Positions 5,650 to 7,964 of a stretch of 7,964 bases of DNA are shown one piece after another. Positions within the stretch are counted from its first letter, which is position 1; each line of letters begins with the position of its first letter. Location of the stretch: NCBI GenBank assembly GCA_934394665.1, contig CAKRRS010000103.1, positions 1 through 7,964 of the forward strand. The letters are read 5' to 3'. The stretch comes from an uncultured Acetatifactor sp. Lineage in GTDB: Bacteria; Bacillota; Clostridia; Lachnospirales; Lachnospiraceae. The notes below the pieces were generated by a model. The model was given only the letters and a program-made list of their open reading frames with translations. It made no database searches and was not told where the DNA came from. The translations under genes were made by a program, and so were the position numbers.

Positions 5650-6845
5650 GGCAGTTCTTTGCCTTCCAGGAACTCCAGGGAAGCACCGCCACCGGTAGAA
5701 ATGTGGCTCATCTTGTCAGCGAAACCAAGCTGGTTCACAGCTGCTGCAGAGTCACCGCCACCGATAATAGTAGTTGCATCGGTCTCTGCCAGAGCCTTAG
5801 CTACAGCGATGGTACCTGCTGCCAGGGTAGGATTCTCGAATACGCCCATAGGTCCGTTCCATACAACAGTCTTAGCGGTCTTAACAGCCTCAGCATACAG
5901 AGCTGCAGTCTTAGGTCCGATATCACAGCCTTCTCTGTCGGCGGGCATGTTGGTAACATCATATACCTGAACCTCAACAGGAGCATCAATAGGGTTAGGG
6001 AAATCAGCGATGGTTACGGAATCAACAGGAAGCAGCAGCTTCTTACCAAGCTTCTCAGCCTTTGCCATCATTTCCTTACAGTAGTCGATCTTGGTATCAT
6101 CTACCAGAGACTTACCGATTTCATATCCCTTTGCCTTTAAGAAGGTGTAAGCCATACCACCACCGATGATCAGAGTATCGCACTTCTCTAACAGATTGGA
6201 GATAACGTTCAGCTTGTCTGCAACCTTAGCACCACCCAGGATAGCTACGAAAGGTCTTACGGGATCTTCTACAGCCTTACCTAAGAAGTTGATCTCCTTC
6301 TCCATCAGGTAACCTACTACGTTTTCGCCACCCTTAGCGGTGATGAACTTGGTAACGCCTGCTACAGAAGCATGTGCTCTGTGGGAAGAACCGAAAGCGT
6401 CGCATACATACAGATCAGCCAGGTCAGCCAGTTCTTTGCTGAACTCCTCACCGTTCTTGGTCTCTTCAGCGCCACGGAAACGGGTATTCTGCAGCAGAAC
6501 CACATCGCCTTCCTTCATATTCTCAACAGCCTTGGTAGCAGCTTCGCCGGTTACATTGTAGTCAGCTACAAAAGTAACCTCTTTGCCCAGCTTCTCGGAC
6601 AGTCTCTTTGCGACGGGTGCCAGAGATTCGCCTTCGTTGGGGCCGTTCTTTACTTTGCCCAGATGAGAGCACAGGATTACCTTGCCGCCATCGTTAATCA
6701 GTTTTTTGATAGTAGGCAGAGCAGCAACGATACGGGTATCGTCAGTAATCTCACCGTTCTTTAAGGGAACGTTAAAGTCGCATCTTACCAGGACTCTCTT
6801 TCCCTTTGCGTTAATGTCATCTACAGATTTCTTATTTAATCCCAT
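5622..6845 (-). CDS. pgk: Phosphoglycerate kinase
   Basis: Transfers phosphate between 1,3-bisphosphoglycerate and ADP, giving ATP in lower glycolysis, in the cytoplasm. The 407-residue protein is of usual length and shows the N-terminal substrate signature RCDFNVP (21-27), SHLG (60-63), NTRF (120-123), SSHRAHAS (153-160), the hinge and nucleotide segment GGAKVADK (204-211), WNGPMGVFE (329-337) and GGGDSAAAV (362-370). The start is ATG 6845 (MGLNKKSV): a GGAGGT site lies seven bases upstream. The open frame reaches back to a TTG at 6860 whose first codons are the ribosome site itself, so that longer form is not real. It sits 93 bases after gap, beyond a hairpin-plus-T element, and 82 bases before tpiA. 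The last codons (VAAADDK) overlap arm A of the inverted repeat. Confidence 0.97.
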   Translation of the reverse strand: MGLNKKSVDDINAKGKRVLVRCDFNVPLKNGEITDDTRIVAALPTIKKLINDGGKVILCSHLGKVKNGPNEGESLAPVAKRLSEKLGKEVTFVADYNVTGEAATKAVENMKEGDVVLLQNTRFRGAEETKNGEEFSKELADLADLYVCDAFGSSHRAHASVAGVTKFITAKGGENVVGYLMEKEINFLGKAVEDPVRPFVAILGGAKVADKLNVISNLLEKCDTLIIGGGMAYTFLKAKGYEIGKSLVDDTKIDYCKEMMAKAEKLGKKLLLPVDSVTIADFPNPIDAPVEVQVYDVTNMPADREGCDIGPKTAALYAEAVKTAKTVVWNGPMGVFENPTLAAGTIAVAKALAETDATTIIGGGDSAAAVNQLGFADKMSHISTGGGASLEFLEGKELPGVAAADDK

Positions 6846-6874
6846 GGTATTAACCTCCAATTATTTTAGTATCT

Positions 6875-6907
6875 AAAAAGGGCCCGGTCCTTGTAAGACC
6901 GGACCCT
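6875..6907 (-). terminator. Intrinsic terminator or attenuator between gap and pgk
   Basis: On the minus strand GGGTCCGGTC and GACCGGGCCC form a 10-bp GC-rich stem with one T-G wobble and a 7-base loop, extended by an outer A-T pair, and followed by TTTTT. It lies 32 bases after the gap stop. Only about 30 bases separate the T run from the pgk start, which leaves little room for a fresh promoter. It therefore most likely reduces, rather than abolishes, transcription into pgk and tpiA. A weak TTACAA-17-GATACT pair overlaps the stem but is a poor promoter match. Confidence 0.8.
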
Positions 6908-6938
6908 GATAGGTCTTTACGCGTTAGCGCCTGTAGGC

Positions 6939-7952
6939 TTATGCCAACTCGCTGAAGTACTTGATGGTACGAACCATCTGAGAGGTGTAGCTGTTCTCGT
7001 TATCATACCAGGATACAACCTGTACCTGAGTATTGCCATCTTCCATAGGAGCAACCATGGTCTGAGTTGCATCGAAGATGGAACCGTAGGTGCTGCCTAC
7101 GATATCGGAAGATACGATCTCATCGGTGTTGTAACCGAAGGACTCGGTAGAAGCAGCCTTCATTGCTGCGTTGATCTCTTCCTTGGTTACAGCGCCCTTA
7201 ACTACTGCTACCAGAATGGTGGTAGAACCGGTAGGGGTCGGAACACGCTGAGCGGAGCCGATCAGCTTGCCGTTCAGTTCGGGAATTACCAGGCCGATTG
7301 CCTTAGCTGCACCGGTAGAGTTGGGAACGATGTTGCAAGCGCCTGCACGGCTTCTTCTCAGATCGCCCTTTCTCTGAGGTCCATCAAGGATCATCTGGTC
7401 ACCGGTATAAGCGTGAACAGTGGTCATGATACCGCTCATGATAGGTCTGCAATCGTTCAGAGCCTTAGCCATAGGTGCTAAGCAGTTGGTGGTGCAGGAA
7501 GCTGCGGAGATAACGGTATCTTCGGGCTTCAGGGTCTTATGGTTAACATTGTATACGATGGTAGGAAGGTCGTTACCTGCGGGAGCAGAAATAACAACTT
7601 TACGGGCACCGGCAGTGATATGTGCGGAAGCCTTCTCCTTAGAGGTGTAGAATCCGGTACACTCCAGAACTACATCAACCTTTAATTCACCCCAGGGAAG
7701 CTTGCTTGCATCAGCCTCTTTGTAGATGGTGATGGTCTTGCCGTTAACGGTGATGCTGTCCTCGCCAGCCTCAACGGTGCTTGCATACTTGTAAACACCC
7801 TGAGAAGAATCATACTTCAACAGATGTGCCAGCATCTTAGGGCTGGTTAAATCGTTGATTGCTACTACTTCATATCCTTCTGCATCGAACATCTGTCTGA
7901 ATGCAAGACGACCAATACGGCCGAAACCATTAATTGCTACTCTTACTGCCAT
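6939..7952 (-). CDS. gap: Glyceraldehyde-3-phosphate dehydrogenase (NAD-dependent type)
   Basis: Oxidises and phosphorylates glyceraldehyde 3-phosphate to 1,3-bisphosphoglycerate with reduction of NAD+, in the cytoplasm. The protein has 337 residues, complete, with the nucleotide-binding NGFGRIGR (8-15), Asp34 in AINDL (the residue expected for NAD+ rather than NADP+ use), the active-site [10 protein letters not shown] with Cys153, His180 in [16 protein letters not shown] (199-204), Arg236 in [11 protein letters not shown], and WYDNE (315-319). The start is ATG 7952 with GAGGAAA seven or so bases upstream. Only 12 bases of leader are in the window, so the promoter and any regulator gene lie outside. 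It is the first visible gene of the gap-pgk-tpiA cluster and is followed by a hairpin terminator or attenuator, consistent with the higher output usually seen for gap. Confidence 0.97.
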   Translation of the reverse strand: MAVRVAINGFGRIGRLAFRQMFDAEGYEVVAINDLTSPKMLAHLLKYDSSQGVYKYASTVEAGEDSITVNGKTITIYKEADASKLPWGELKVDVVLECTGFYTSKEKASAHITAGARKVVISAPAGNDLPTIVYNVNHKTLKPEDTVISAASCTTNCLAPMAKALNDCRPIMSGIMTTVHAYTGDQMILDGPQRKGDLRRSRAGACNIVPNSTGAAKAIGLVIPELNGKLIGSAQRVPTPTGSTTILVAVVKGAVTKEEINAAMKAASTESFGYNTDEIVSSDIVGSTYGSIFDATQTMVAPMEDGNTQVQVVSWYDNENSYTSQMVRTIKYFSELA

Positions 7953-7964
7953 TTTAGTTTCCTC

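Noticed and set aside
6846..6860. A longer pgk starting at TTG 6860
   Set aside because: The extra five codons are the ribosome binding site itself (GGAGGT); the ATG at 6845 has correct spacing and gives the usual N-terminus.

Overview
The window looks like the chromosome of a low-to-moderate G+C Firmicute, most likely an anaerobic Clostridia of the Lachnospiraceae type. The reasons are the protein flavour of the S20 and glycolytic genes, the strong GGAGG-type ribosome binding sites, and the presence of an Rpn-family PD-(D/E)XK protein and a DUF3877 protein. This assignment is by recognition only. Apart from the 3' end of rpsT at the left edge, every gene lies on the minus strand, so the window is best read from right to left.

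Right half (minus strand): gap (NAD-type glyceraldehyde-3-phosphate dehydrogenase), pgk (phosphoglycerate kinase) and tpiA (triose-phosphate isomerase) form a lower-glycolysis cluster. Together they interconvert DHAP, GAP, 1,3-bisphosphoglycerate and 3-phosphoglycerate, giving NADH and ATP. A GC-rich hairpin followed by five Ts lies between gap and pgk. An unusual three-arm inverted/direct repeat lies between pgk and tpiA. A strong intrinsic terminator follows tpiA.

Middle (minus strand): a compact operon of three genes joined by two ATGA stop/start overlaps. It encodes an Rpn-family (PDDEXK) nuclease/transposase-like protein with a seven-copy IGxx repeat near its C-terminus, an unrecognised 51-residue basic protein, and a DUF3877 protein. 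The 51-residue gene is easily missed because of its size, and the tight coupling makes it credible. This is the most novel part of the window.

Left half (minus strand): a membrane-anchored double zinc-ribbon protein is followed 27 bases later by a TPM-domain membrane protein with a Ser/Gly/His-rich tail. Both probably expose metal-binding-looking regions to the cytoplasm. A candidate promoter with a perfect DnaA-box sequence overlapping it lies upstream of the pair. The pair converges on rpsT (plus strand, N-terminus outside the window), and the two are separated by two back-to-back hairpin terminators.

No rRNA, tRNA, CRISPR array, insertion sequence or recognisable riboswitch was seen. Much of the window is ordinary housekeeping sequence. 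The items worth following up are the coupled Rpn/51-aa/DUF3877 operon and the RNA structures in the glycolytic cluster.
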